NCBI GenBank assembly: GCA_013420905.1
Contig: JAAXNY010000004.1
Coordinates: 3,534,001 to 3,598,000, forward strand
Source: Collybia mongolica
Lineage: Eukaryota; Basidiomycota; Agaricomycetes; Agaricales; Clitocybaceae
Length of the DNA: 64,000 nucleotides
Direction: 5' to 3'
The position numbers and the translations under genes were made by a program. This document shows positions 24,708 through 36,913 of the stretch, in pieces; position 1 is the first letter of the stretch; every line of letters begins with the position of its first letter. Below the pieces are notes generated by a model. It was not told the DNA's origin, made no database searches, and was given only the letters and a program-made list of their open reading frames with translations.

Positions 24708-25538
24708 TCAGAAACCTTTCCCATGACCTTCCTTTTCGTAGAAAGCTTCCATGCGCTTCACAATTTCGTCCAGAGCCGCCAGCCATTTGTCCAACTCTTC
24801 GTTCAGCTTCTCCTGGGATGCCGGAGCGCCGCCTTCTGGATCAGCTGCAAGCTTCGCGTAGAAATCAGCGCGGTAAGGGCAAGCCTTCATGGCAACCTGG
24901 TTATCACCGTCAAATATCACCGCGAGTTCCGATGTTAGGTGTGGATACACTTACCGAAAAGATGCCTTTGACGACAAAGTTATGGAATTTCTTCAGAGTG
25001 CCCTCGTAGGATTTTGTGAATGCTGCCGAGAGTTCCTCCGATTTGTTTGCCTGTGAGTTCTGGAGGGCCTTGCAGGTGAAGGATAGCCCGCGAAGTAGCC
25101 ACATGAGCCCCTCTGTAGCGGTACGCTTCTTTTCCACTTTCTCATTTTCCACGAGCTGTTCAAGTGTAGTGGATCTTGAGGGATCTGTATCGTAGCGGGC
25201 TCTGACTTTCTATAGACTCCCTCTCAGCCGATAACTTTATCAGGTCATGAAACAGCTTACCGCGATGTTTCCTTTCAGATCGCTCTGAACCATAGAGAAC
25301 GCGGCAGATCCAAGAAGATCTACAAATCGAGTATTCCCGCTTAACCATAAGTTTGGTTATCTCCAGTAAAACGTACCAAAAAGGCCCACAAGTCCCTGTG
25401 AAGCTTCCAAAAATGCGAGTGTGTCAACGCCAGCATCAGTGACTGGGACATCTGCGAAAGACTGATCGAAACTGTTTTATCAAAGTCAAATGTAAAGCCT
25501 TCAGGTCTTACCTTAACGGTCTCAAGATATGGCGCCAT
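24708..25538 (-). CDS. GLTP: glycolipid transfer protein (GLTP)
   Basis: This cytosolic protein moves glycosphingolipids between membranes. It starts MAPYLETVK at 25538. Spliced exons give LAFLEASQGLVGLFDLLGSA, SMVQSDLKGNIAKLRARY, RTATEGLMWLLRGLSFTCKA, KSYEGTLKKFHNFVVKGIFS and LKACPYRADFYAKLA, ending EGHGKGF. The sugar-headgroup residues known from human GLTP are present: D, N and K in DLKGNIAKL (D48, N52, K55), the stacking Trp in MWLLRGL (W96) and the His in KKFHNFV (H140). Five exons with short introns. It is divergent from the methionine-sulfoxide reductase gene, with 190 bp between start codons. Confidence 0.95.
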
Positions 25539-25728
25539 GATAGAAATACGGTATGTGTGTGAGGTGGATGGTAGGAGTAGATGTAAATAACTACCAGATC
25601 AGTTCGAATTCATGATAGGTGGTATCATTGTAGATACCGGCCCGGAACATCTAATCAAGCGTATCGTCTTATCTAATTCTGCATGATCAAGTCGAACATC
25701 ATAGCAATTTACCTCCCTTACTACCAAC

Positions 25729-26546
25729 ATGCCCCACGCTGATTCTTCGCTCGTCCCAGGAAGGTCTGTGTCGAGAAGAGAGCCGAGTATTGATATTGGA
25801 TGAATCTAATACACCAATTTACTAGTATCAACACCAAGGCAGAGTTTTGGATCCATGTCCATACACAATTAGCCTACTTGCTTGACGGTCAACGTAACTG
25901 GGTATGTTTGAAACATATCAAGCAACCATCTTTGACTCGGAGACATAATACAGGTCACAAATCTGGCAAATTCTTCTTCCCTCATATATAGCTCGCTTCT
26001 TGCTTTCCCAATGTATTTTGGGGCTGACAATAACAAAGCTGTGAACTGGTGTGGTTAGTCTCCAAATTCCCCGAGGCTGCGCTGGGGCCATCCCTCAGAC
26101 TGGAAAAAAGGTGTCAATCAGCTGACCTTGTCGTGTTAGGGTTCTATGTGGATTCACAGCTGTTCCCCTTTCCTCGTGGAACAACGGCGCCCAACCCTGA
26201 CGCTATCAATCCGAAGAGGCTGTTGCTAGGTCCATTTTGTGGGAAACCAGCCTGTCAATTTATCAACGTTGACCCCAAGAGCGCCCGAGGTGTATGCGCA
26301 GACGCCTTCCTTCAACGACAGACACTGGTCATCCCAGATGTAAATTCATATCCAGGGCACATCGCGTGCGACGGAGAAACCAAGAGCGAAATTGTGTGTC
26401 CATTGTTTCTACTTCAAGAAGATGGAAGTCAATTACCCGTGGGCGTGTTGGATTTGGATTGCCTAGCCCCGGCTGCGTTTGACGAGGAGGATAAACTTGG
26501 ATTAGAGAGGATATCCAGACTTATAGCTAGTGCTTGTGATTGGTGA
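25729..26546 (+). CDS. GAF-domain free methionine-(R)-sulfoxide reductase
   Basis: fRMsr reduces free methionine-R-sulfoxide using catalytic cysteines in a GAF fold (E. coli MsrC/YebR, yeast YKL069W). The start at 25729 reads MPHADSSLVPG. An intron joins this to SINTKAEFWIHVHTQLAYLL, then DGQRNWVTNLANSSSLIYSS, VNWCGFYVDSQLF, LLLGPFCGKPACQF, GVCADAFLQRQTLVIPDVNS, YPGHIACDGETKSEIV and GVLDLDC, stop at 26544-26546. The three family cysteines are present (KPAC, GVC, HIAC). The last pair is 24 residues apart as in yeast; the first pair is 14 apart where yeast has 10, so there is a small insertion. At least four exons. It converges with CRS1, with 50 bp between stops. Confidence 0.92.
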
Positions 26547-26596
26547 ATGACAAGGGAATGGAACAGCTACGAAGCGTAGTATCACTGCTTCCGGAT

Positions 26597-29500
26597 CTAA
26601 CCACTCTTTTGCCAGGCCAAAAACTCATCATGCAATTTCTTCTGCTCCATCCATTCCTTTTGCACCTTTTTGGCCTGATTTTTGCTGAGTTCCTTTCCTT
26701 CACCATCAGTTAGAGGTATACCATCATGGTTCCATGAACTATATAACCCTTCGGCGATGATCGGTGGTTTGAACATCTGCTGTGGGGTCACACGACCTTT
26801 CTCCAGTTTTCGTATTCGCTTCTGACGCTCGGCTTCGACGGAAGCTGCCTTCTTGGCTGCTTTGGCCTCGATTTGTGCCCGTTTTTCGTCACGCGCTTTG
26901 ATGAGTTCCGCGGGAGGAACAAGCTTCACAAGGGCTTTCCCATCTGTCAATGAAGGGGTTAGATGATGATGGTTACATGCCAGAATAAATCGACTCACCT
27001 TCTTGATCATCTAGAGCCACGCCCAGTGGGACCAAATCAACGTCACGAAGTTTGTCGCATAGTGCCAAGATATCTTTTAGAGCGGTCTCGCTCTTTTGCA
27101 TCGCCAAACGCCGAACACCATCGCGGAATGACGAGAGGGATCGGAGATATGGCATAAGAGTTTCTTCTCGCTATGAAGTACAATCAGTCTGATGGTTAAG
27201 GGAGAAAAAAAATACCAAACCAACATTGATGTTGCCGTCTCCTAAATTGTCCTGACCCCACCCTATCTCTGACGTTTCTCCTTCGCCAAGGCCGAACATG
27301 CGAAGCATTTGGCCCACCCAGCGGGCGACATTCTCTACAACTCCGACGTTCAGTCCTTTGCCTCGGGAGTTGATGTACACATTTGTCTTAGATACGAGGT
27401 CCCGTAAAGTATCAATGGCGGCCGGGGTATTAAAAGAGTCGCAAAGCGCCGCCCTGAAAGCCGCTTGACTCTCATGAAAGCTGAATAGGCAAAAAGGTAA
27501 ATATAAGTTTCGCGATTTAAACGGCAACCAACACTCTACCTTGATGTCAATTCATGCTCTTGGTTTTCGTAATGATGATAACCATCGGATTGCGTTACAT
27601 CTGCGCGCGCCTGGTTCACGAGTGCCTTGACCACAGTGAAAAAATTCTATTGGTGAAAAATGCGTCTGTCAGTTGTCAAGGAACACATGTCGGACCGGCA
27701 AGAGACTGACATTTAACGTAAGTTCGATGTTACGGACTTCCCCTGTCATCAGTGATTCCGAGAAATCAACTTTTGCATTCCAGAGCTGTGTTAGGAATGC
27801 AAGGCGTAACTGTCGAGCACTGTATTTTTCTAGAATTTCCTATGAGGAAATGAGCTAGCATGACACTTTGATTAGTCTTAGGAAAGGCTCACATCAATTG
27901 TAATGAAATTTTTCAGCGATTTGCTCATTTTAAGCCCTTCAATATGGAGATGCCCCGTATGGATAAAATAGTTGACCCACGATCCACACTTATGATAAGC
28001 CTACAAAAGCGAATCAATCAAAGGTTCCTTATAGACAATATCATTTACCTCTGATTGGGCCATCTCATTGTCATGATGCGGGAAGGCCAAATCAATGCCT
28101 CCCGAGTGAATATCCATATTGTCACCAAGTATTGCACTCGCCATGACGGAGCATTCGATGTGCCAGCCGGGGCGGCCCATTCCCCAAGGAGAGGGCCATG
28201 AAGGTTCTCCAGGCTTTGACGCTTTCCAAAGTGCGAAATCGGAGCTAGATCGGCGCCCTACCTTGGTTGATAGGTCGCCTATGGGCCGATGAGATGGAGG
28301 GAGATAACAGGTGAATAGACAATCCTACCTTCTCCCCCTTCTAGTAACTCCCGATTTCCTTTGCTCCAAGGTTCCAATTTGGCGTAATCATGCCCATCCG
28401 CCCGGTCAAAAGTCAGAGTATCGAAGTATACACTTCCTTCGGCTTCATAACCGTACCCATTTTGGATGATCCTTTCCACAAATGCGACAATCTCAGGAAC
28501 GTATTCCGTCACACGGGTAAGCGTATCAGGGTCGCGCACTCTCAAACGAGCCATATCCTTGAAAAATTGGCCTTCCCAATGAGCAGCTAGAGCTCGGGAT
28601 ATCGCGGGATCGGTGACCGTAGCATAGTACTAATTCAAACTTCTGTCAAAGCAAAGGTGAACAAGCAGAATGAAGAGCGGACCTGTGAATCCAAGGATTG
28701 AGCTAGAATATCCTTCGAATCGTCGATCAGCCGATGCGCCGTATCTAGCTCAGTCAGTCCACCCTCCAGGTGTGATTTAGCGAGTTGGATAGCGGCCAGA
28801 GTGCGAGCCTACATATTATCAAAATGCCGGCCTAGGGTTCAATAGTAACGTCATAGTAACACACCGCGGAGGAGAAATACATGTCGAATTTTTCATCTCT
28901 TCGGAGGCATTCTTCTTTCCAAGCTTTGTCTTGAATAAGCACGGCAAGTTGAGTCCATGCTTGGTCTTCCCTTCCTTCTGTGGGACGCAGGTCCTGGGGA
29001 AGTCCCCTCCCAACCTTCTCTCGAATGTGAACCCGCCAGGATGATTCAATTTGGGCGATCAGGTCAGATGACAGGGCTGTTGTCTCTGCACGAAAAGTAT
29101 CTAGGAGATGGTTTTGACGGGCTCTTTGGATTATCTTGTGGTATTGATTAGTGGGAGATGGTGAATCAAGCTGCGATACTCACTTTATCATCGATATCTG
29201 TGATATTCATCACAAAATGAACATCGTATCCAAAGTAGTCCGTCATGATGCGTCGTAGAACATCCTGAGTTACATAGTTTCTAGTGAGTGACCCGTCGGA
29301 TCAGATCACTTATAGAGGTAATATAATATTGACAACCCACCTGGCATGTCCCATGTGTGAGGCATCATACACTGTGGGGCCACAATTGTACCACTTCACA
29401 TGGCGCCCGTTCCGGGGTACAAATTCTGTCTAAGTTACAATATGAGAATCGAACGATCCGACACCAAGAAGCAGATAACTGACTTTCGAGCGTGTTAGTG

Positions 29501-29669
29501 AGTTATATATTTTAAGAACAGGCTCGGCTGTCTGGTTTTGTGGCAAATTCCATGCTGGTTGTTGTATAGACATGCGGGATTTAGATTCTAAGTTCCGTAA
29601 AGTGGTTGTATACGTTCTCCTTCGAAAGATTGTGGAAGAAAGAGACCGAGTGGCCCAAGCCAGAGTCAT
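26597..29669 (-). CDS. CRS1: cysteinyl-tRNA synthetase, probably dual cytosolic/mitochondrial
   Basis: This class I synthetase charges tRNA-Cys. The HIGH-type motif is in [20 protein letters not shown] (around 29340-29400) and the KMSKS loop is exact in [18 protein letters not shown] (around 27895-27950). The pieces [16 protein letters not shown] and [16 protein letters not shown] around 28140-28190 belong to the zinc-site region. The C-terminus reads FLAWQKSG with the stop at 26597-26599. Two in-frame ATGs stand at the 5' end. The one at 29669 adds 32 residues, [20 protein letters not shown] and so on, rich in Ser, Thr, Arg and Leu with no acidic residue until near the end. The one at 29573 gives [12 protein letters not shown]. 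This is what is expected for one gene making mitochondrial and cytosolic forms. Ten or so exons; not all junctions were checked. Confidence 0.93.
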
Positions 29670-30954
29670 AGGTAGTCACTTCCAAATCGAGAAGTTGTTG
29701 GCGACCACGTGGGCCGCGTCTACTTGTCCATGCTTGTACTTGTGGTGGCATGTTTTAATTATCATGATCATCACTGGTACATACAACACATGTAATCCAC
29801 GCCCACCTCGAGCTCGAAATCACCACTTGGCTCTCGAAACACACATTCTGGTGCTTCTCTGTTCTCATGTTCATCTGTCCGTGTCAAGAATCGTATCTGT
29901 TGGCTCCGGTAACATATCAAGATCCTTTATAATGATCAAAATATATCGATCCACTGACCGCTCTTCGTATTGATTCGATATTAATTGAGCTTCGTCCAAT
30001 AGGGTCTAACTTCTTTGGCTTCTCGCAGCTCTCGCATAGTTATATATAACTTTCTGCCACTCTTGTGGGTACATCACATCGATGTATCCTTGATAAGTAT
30101 AAACGTAGCCCAGGCCCCCAACTTGAACATCATACCATCGCTACAAATCAGACTTTGGGCGGTTTACTGGATCGCATCTGGCTCGGCCCCACCGAGCGAT
30201 CGCCACGATCCCATTCATCTCTCTCACTATTGTAATTTATTATTATGGTCTTGTTTTTGAGGAATAAAAAAAATATTATACTTTCGGTAAGTTTTATTCC
30301 CCCCCTTCTTCGGTCTCACGATAATTCTATATGCAATCTTGACACCTTTCCAAACAATTCTCCGAATCATTCGCAAGTCTCGACAACAATAGAATTATGG
30401 TCGGCTGCCCAATGCTAATGTGACTTAAGATAGGACAAATGCCTTCGTCAATATAACTCCATACAGACCCTGGTCCGACCGAACTAGTATCCCAGAAGGA
30501 ATGCCTAAATCTAGACTTGTCATATAGGTTTACTTTTCCGAGTGCTGTAGACGTGCGCAATACTTTACATAGATAAGTGCATATGACAATGTCTCGGCAC
30601 ATGAATGTGATATTTCCGTTCGCGGGAGATTTTACCAAGTTTTCGTCAGTTTTGCTAACCTGCAAACTCCCACAGCCGGTTAAAGGCCCACATGCGGGGC
30701 AATGGGCTCTTAGTTTGGCCTGTTCCGCCGGTTCCCTGACATGTCCCTAAAACTTAATCGTGACATTCCTGTCGTTCCTCAGCGCCTAATGTGTCGTGTT
30801 GTGTGCACAGCAACCCCATCAGCTCACTTGGTGAACTGGTCCACTGGATAGGTTTCGTTACCTTACCCTTTTAGAGCAGGGCATCTTGTTCCGCTTCAGG
30901 ATCAGATAAACGTTAAGCTTAGCTCCTGATCATCATTATAATAGCACTTGGTTG
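29670..30954. other. intergenic, no gene seen
   Basis: This lies between the divergent CRS1 and the first WOPR gene. Short frames only, with an A-rich tract near 30265-30275. Confidence 0.6.
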
Positions 30955-30962
30955 TATAAAAA
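30955..30962 (+). promoter_or_regulatory. TATA box of the first WOPR gene
   Basis: TATAAAAA lies 74 nt upstream of the ATG at 31029, in the right place and orientation for a core promoter. This is inferred from position and sequence only. Confidence 0.5.
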
Positions 30963-31028
30963 GCCCTCCAATACTCAGGACTACCCCACTCCAGTTTGGA
31001 CTCGACACAACCCACTGGCACCATCTAC

Positions 31029-31997
31029 ATGCAGCAGCAACCGACCTGCACTGGACTTCGGGTGAGGACCCCCACAGATGCTCACGTTATATTCCATGCT
31101 GTGTCGTTGAATCTACTGCCTATGGTGTCACGACGACTGGACACCGAAGAGCGTCGAGCTATTTCATCTGGGTGCGTTTATGTCTGGGAAGAAAGAGGAC
31201 CAAACGCAGAAGCAACAGGAGTAAGGAACTTCAACTAAGCATGTGCTCGCATCGTAATAATAATCAGTTTCAGTTGGGAATAGAGCGCTGGACAGATTCC
31301 ATTCGATGGGGTCCAAGCCGTGTGAGGGATGTGAGTTAATGTAATATATTCTCGTGACCCGGATACTAATTATGTGTGGCAGGAGTTTCTCTATTATCAC
31401 GAGAGAGAAGCCACCCTTGCAGACAGAGAGTTCGCGTATGATTCGGACACCATGTCAGTTTGCCTTTTGTATTGGCTATCACGGGGGGTCTGACACAGCA
31501 CAGGTCACCGAGCCGCTCCGCGCCTATCAATGGTCTACATCGAGATAATTTAATTAAGCAAACTTATTCCGTCTTCGTCGAGACTCCGAGAGGCCGTCGC
31601 AAGTGGCACCTCAGTTAGTTAACTTTTCTTTCGATAACAGTGATTGCTGATGTTCAGTGGTATGATATCAGTTGCCTATTTTACGCAGGAAACTCTTGAT
31701 TTCCTCCGTACCATCGATGATTTCCATCAGCTGGCTTCGTTGGCCGTTCCCCCGGGAAAATACAAAACAGCTCGCTCCGCTAAAAACTTCAAGATCTATA
31801 CGTCCCTCCCCAATGTTGATCGTGGCATGGGACCAGGCTGCGGGCATCCACATATCTACCCCATTGGTGTACGTAGGCCTACACAAAGTGTGTCCGGCGT
31901 CCTCGCACCTCTGGCTTATTTACAAAACATTCCCCCTCCTCGTCGACATCCCCTGGATGAAAAGGCCTTGATGTCTTTCGTTCCAGGACTTTATTAG
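31029..31997 (+). CDS. WOPR-domain regulator (Gti1/Pac2 family), short paralogue
   Basis: WOPR proteins (Wor1, Ryp1, Gti1, Pac2) are fungal DNA-binding regulators of morphological switching and nutrient responses. The ATG at 31029 gives MQQQPTCTGLRVRTPTDAHV, then VSRRLDTEERRAISSGCVYV and WEERGPNAEATG. An intron leads to LGIERWTDSIRWGPSRVRD, a second to EFLYYHEREATLADRE. The second WOPR half is KQTYSVFVETPRGRRKWHLT. After that, only about 100 residues remain: a linker, then APLAYLQNIPPPRRHPLDEK and the end FVPGLY. The frame at 30996 opens with TTG, so it is not the start. A paralogue with the same domain and C-terminal motif lies 1.3 kb downstream. The junctions around 31430-31500 are approximate. 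Confidence 0.88.
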
Positions 31998-33304
31998 TTA
32001 ATGATTTATATAATGATACGGTTATAATTTTTGTAGCACTCTCCCGTGGACGTTAACGTTAGTCTCGACGACTTTTTTCTTACTTAGCACCCGCTATCGT
32101 CTGCAGACTCTGGAAAGATGTAGATCTCACAATATCGTGCAATAATACAGACCGATGTTGGATCGGAACCGGTTTGAGGCGATGAAGGACCAGTAGGCTG
32201 TAAGACGTCTGAAATCGAAAAAAAAAAAAGCAGCCATTCGGGATGACCAAATAGGCGTGCTTCGAATCGGTGAGATCAATGCAGAATGTGGAGAAGCGGT
32301 CAAAGCCTAGACATTGTCCAAAAAGATAAGAACGAGGTCGCAAAGGTCACCTCCGTGCTTTGAGGGATCGAGTCACCCGAGGCGGAGATTTGGATCATGA
32401 ATTTATTCACGCGTTTATAGGCGAAAGGGCCTGAAGCATGGCAAGTTGGAACGCGGACGAAACCAAGAAGATGCGTAGCTGCACAGAGCATGAATAACGA
32501 TGAAGGAGTTCGCCAAGTTGCCGGCCCGTGCGCGGAGACTGGGCCAGTGCTAGTATACCTACAGTCCGCTCAGCTCAACCCGGTGTGGTTTTTGTTTTGA
32601 ACACCAGGATTAGGCCACAAAACAGAAGCAAAAACGGTTGAGATTGGGACCGAAGTGAAAAGTGGCTCGTATTCAGTTCTACGCTCCCATTTCTTGAGCC
32701 CACCAACATGTGCTGCCACTTCAGGGCATTTCCGTGGAATGTATTACGACATCCTGATTTGTTTGGTTCAGAGTGAGCATCGTCATCGCTTTCGCGCCAC
32801 CATCGCTTAAGTCACTATTCCCATTGGTCCATGTTGTTTCCCACCAAATTCCGCCGAGCTATTCCTAAAAAGAAGTCCTCTGGTCGTTTGTCGAGCAGTT
32901 TTAAGCCATCCGCAATCAAACCCAAGTGAATAGCGTACGTTTCGGACGCCGTTGTACGTTCATGATCATTACAATCCTTAAAATCACCGGTTTTGATCAA
33001 AAGACCGAGAGAGAGTATTAGAGTGATTAGAGTTATGGGCGAAATCGAGATTACTGGGCGGCGCCAAGTAGCCGGGTCTTTGGGTGTGAACCGATGTCAA
33101 AAATTGAACAAAGGTCAAAGGCGGAAATGAACCTGGTTGGAAAACGGTCCAATTAATCATTAGGGTGCTTCTTCAGGAGACCTTCCAGTACATTCTTTCC
33201 TCAAAACATGCGGCTTTGATTCAGGTGTCGTGCATTAAACGCGGTTTACATAGCTCGTCCTTTTCTTCCTAGGCTGGTCTTGGTTTCTGGCTTCGCTTGC
33301 GGAT
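31998..33304. other. intergenic between the two WOPR genes
   Basis: No gene or relic was recognised. An A-run near 32219-32229 is the only simple repeat. Confidence 0.6.
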
Positions 33305-34950
33305 ATGCAGCGCCCTACATGTACTAACGTTCGCATCCGTTCAACTCAAGATGCGCACAAGATCTTCTTCGCGATACAACAAGGATTTCTGCACATGGTC
33401 ACCAGACGACTTGATGCTGAGGAACGACAAGCACTCACCACGGGGTGTGTCTATGCTTGGGAGGAACGGGGGCCTCATACCGAAATCACAGGATTGGGGA
33501 TTGAGAGATTTACTGAAGGAAGAAGATGGAGTCCATCACGCGTTCGAGATGTTGGTCAATTTTCTGATAAATATGTGTAAGTTGACTGACTTCTCTGTTG
33601 CAGGAATTCTTATTTTATTATGAAAAGTATTCACCTATTGTAGACGTGAATAATCCTAGGTACGTTTGATTATCAACTACCTCTAGCCTTTGAATGCGAG
33701 CGGCTCCGCAGTGCTTCTCTGGAAAGACAACCTCCCCGCGACTGGGATCCACTTGTCAAACAAACCTATTCCGTCTGGGTCGAAACTGAGAGGGGCCGCA
33801 GAAAATGGCATCTGAGTAAGTTTTGTCAGGTACCCCCTGATTGACCTAACTACTTTTTCTCCCAGCTGCCTATTTTACACAAACCACAGTCGATGATTTA
33901 GGCACTATCGATGATATCTTGGGTGTTCAGGAGCTTGTCCCGCCTCCTGGACTCTTCAAGAGCACAAGGGTTGCCAAAGGCCGCGGAAAAGCAGGTGAAT
34001 CACCAGCACAGACGAGTGATACCTCGTCAAAACCGCCGACCACCGTGACGCGAACATATGCTCCTTTTCCAACCCTTTCCAATCGTTATCCATCGCAATC
34101 AGAGTCGCCGCCTGCCTCCGAATCAATCATGATGTATGAACCATATGAGAATATAGCTTATACTGGATATGCTAATTCCGATGCTCGCACCCCGCGATAT
34201 ACCTCGCCTCCAGCACCAGCACCAGCACCGTCCCAACATCACGAATCAGTATCGCCGATATCGCCTTCCCAGCTCAACCATTTCACTCAATATAGCCCCA
34301 CCTCTGCCACTGCAACCTATCCTCCGCCAATCTCTACCTTTCATCCGATACCCTCACCTAGCGCCCAAGCTCAAGGGCGGCGAAGCCCCATAACGCCAAA
34401 CGTGCCGACTCAGTCTGCGCCTTACGAGCCGTCCTCACACCACCAATCGCCTTCGACATATTCAGCCATCCCACATGCGCAGCGTTCCCCATCTCTGACA
34501 TACCCAACCAGCGCATCTATTCAATCAGATTACCCTGATGGTCCTTCTCGCCTCTATTCACCGAAGAACCTCCCTCTGCCACATCACGACCGGATGCAAG
34601 CTCCAGCTTCGACATATTCTTATCCCGAGACCACCTCCCAGTATATACCTCCGGAACATCAGGAGACCCTTCCGCCTCTTCACACTACCCTTTCAAACTA
34701 CGCTGACCTCATTCCGTCGGCTACTGTACCACTATATGATGCCCAGCATCAAGTCCGGCCCATTTCGGAACATACGGCTCCATCGTACGAATTACTACCA
34801 GGGGATCCTAGGACCTCTGAAGGACGTCGAAGTAGCATCGGACCTGATCGGGATCTCGCTCCTATCTACGCTTTAACAAGAGCCCATCCGTATCGACGCG
34901 ATCCGCTAGATGACAAGACATTGAGACTCCTCACACCTCGCTCATCATGA
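33305..34950 (+). CDS. WOPR-domain regulator (Gti1/Pac2 family), long paralogue
   Basis: The start at 33305 reads MQRPTCTNVRIRSTQDAHKI, then MVTRRLDAEERQALTTGCVY and AWEERGPHTEITGLGIERFT. An intron after SRVRD joins to EFLFYYEKYSPIVDVNNPR. The second WOPR half is KQTYSVWVETERGRRKWHLT, then AYFTQTTVDDLGTIDDILGV. The last exon (within 33870-34950) encodes about 340 Pro/Ser/Tyr-rich residues with many SP and YP pairs, a likely disordered regulatory tail. The C-terminus is LAPIYALTRAHPYRRDPLDD then KTLRLLTPRSS. This ending is shared with the short paralogue. Targets are unknown; nuclear location is inferred from the family. Confidence 0.92.
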
Positions 34951-35404
34951 TCAATGTCGTTGTACGTGGACTCTGAAAACCCCTAAACATGCCTATCCAT
35001 ATCCTATCAAACACACATGTGTATCAATAGCTGTTACCATACACAGATCATTCAAATGCGTTGTTATCTTATCTCGATTTGTTCTCTATATAAGCGATGA
35101 ATTGTGAGAACATGTTCGGCAATCCTCAGTGACTGGTTAGATGGTGAACACCAGATAAAGAACTACTTTATTCCATTCAGCAATTGTGTTATTGTGGCTA
35201 TTCAAATGAAGCTGGGACAGGAAATTTCATTCCTAGATTAGGGCTTAGATACGACATGCGATTGGAGAGCGGGGGGATGATGTGAATGTGTATAGGTTAT
35301 GATGACCAGTTGTAGATCTCGACGAAAAAGAATACTTATGCCATGATGAAAGAAAAACAGGATGAACGCGAGCAAAACATGAGGAGGCAGCGATAAGATA
35401 TGAA
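34951..35404. other. 3' flanks of convergent genes
   Basis: This separates the stop codons of the long WOPR gene and TOA1. It holds only shadow frames. Confidence 0.6.
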
Positions 35405-36572
35405 TCACCATTCGAATTCCCTGGATATAGTAAGCCCGATGAGACCAGATAGTTGCGAAAATCCATGCATCGTACCCTGTGCATTTTGCAAAAAGATAAT
35501 CTCTGCCGTTGATGTGTATCATTCCGTCTTTCAGAATGCATTTCCACTTGTTCTTTACTCGGGCAACCTGAATCCAGCAATCTGTGACGTATCAATTGAG
35601 TAGACAATGAAAACAACCTACCTTGTCGTAAGTACAGAATACAATGTCGGTTTCGCCACCCGCTCCGTCCTCGGCATCTTCCTCACCCTCGGTATCGGAA
35701 TCGTCGAGGTCGCTATTGATTGCCTCTGAGTCATGCTGTAGAGCAGAAGACGTTGAGGCTACAGGCTGCGGGAGTGATGGATGAGATGTTCGTGGAGCGA
35801 ACGCTTGTGAAGGGGGTGGTGAGGAATCTTCGTCTCCAGAGGATTCCGACGGTCCATCCACTTGGGGTATTCGCGTCGCAGGTTGAGCCGGCGATTGTTG
35901 TGTTTGTGACTGTGTACCGGCAGGGGGAGCGTACGTACGTGCTCCTGGGGGTAGAGGTTGTGGCTGCGGCTGCAACGGACGAGGAAAACTCATAACACCA
36001 GTCTGTCCCCCAGGATGAGGTGCCACTGGTCTCTGACCATTGATAACTGGTCCGGGTAACGGAGGAGGGTTATACATGCTCATTGGTGCGAGGATATATC
36101 TAGCGTCTACAGGTTCAGATTTGACCACAGGTTGTCCAGGTTGTTGAGGGGGTGGCGGAAGGCCATAAGGATTATGTGCCGTAGCATAGTGAGGCATCAT
36201 GTGCATTGGATGAGGGGGGTACGGATGATGCTGGGGTTGTTGCTGAGGAACAGGGGCCGGTGCTGGAGTTTCGAACTCGGCAACATGGGATGCTATGACT
36301 TTGTTCTCCCATTTCTAAGGAAGTTTCGTTATAACAGGTATTGAAAATGGATGCGTGATCGACATCAAGTTTGTACTTACGTGTTGGAGCTCAGCCAGAA
36401 CGTCTTCAGCAACGCCGTATTCGTCAAATTCGGGCTTAATGGCGGCAATAACATCATCTATGACAGCTCGATAGATGGCAGGCTCAAGGTCACCAAGATT
36501 TCCGGATTAAGCCCAGATGAACTACTACAGACAGGAAATCGGTGAGCAGCTCACCACTATCTTATTTGACAT
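35405..36572 (-). CDS. TOA1: TFIIA large (alpha/beta) subunit
   Basis: TFIIA stabilises TBP on promoters. Exon 1, from the ATG at 36570-36572, encodes only MSNKIV. Exon 2 continues PAIYRAVIDDVIAAIKPEFD and EYGVAEDVLAELQH, the N-terminal helical bundle. After a third junction comes KWENKVIASHVAEFETPAPA, then a Pro/Gln-rich linker, an acidic patch (NSDLDDSDTEGEEDAED), and the C-terminal beta-barrel with VFCTYDKVARVKNKWKCILK and DGMIHINGRDYLFAKCTG. A last intron (GTACGA...ATCCAG) precedes a tiny exon that encodes EFEW and the stop at 35405-35407. The canonical EFEW ending confirms the splice. Confidence 0.95.
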
Positions 36573-36913
36573 ATTCAGACCGCGTCGTCGTTCGTTGACG
36601 TCAATGCTGAAAGTTATATACCACGACGGGGCGCTGCGCGGGGAGATGGTGGGGGGGTGAGAAGGTCCCTTTTATACTTGATGTGAGTCACAGAAATCGC
36701 AGGAGATTTCAAACTCCGACATATGATTCACTTGAATTATTCCCACGCACGGACCAGTCAATGACGAAGCTTAGCGTGTTGCAATCCATCTTGTGATGCT
36801 CCGAGCTCGGTGGGTTTAGCATTGAATATGACGCATTCAGTGGATCTCTTCAGCTCCGCAAAGAGTCGACTTAAAAGTGCCTCGCCTTGCAATGACATCG
36901 CCACCAATTCAAA
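36573..36913. other. divergent promoter region
   Basis: This is the 341 bp between the TOA1 start and the start of the small coiled-coil gene. It contains a G-rich tract near 36646-36658 and no gene. Confidence 0.55.

Noticed and set aside
24383..25009. 208-codon plus-strand frame
   Set aside because: It runs antisense through the last exons of GLTP, whose minus-strand reading is unmistakable, and has no domain.
35238..35522. 94-codon minus-strand frame at the end of TOA1
   Set aside because: It reads through the last TOA1 intron; splicing gives the conserved EFEW end instead.
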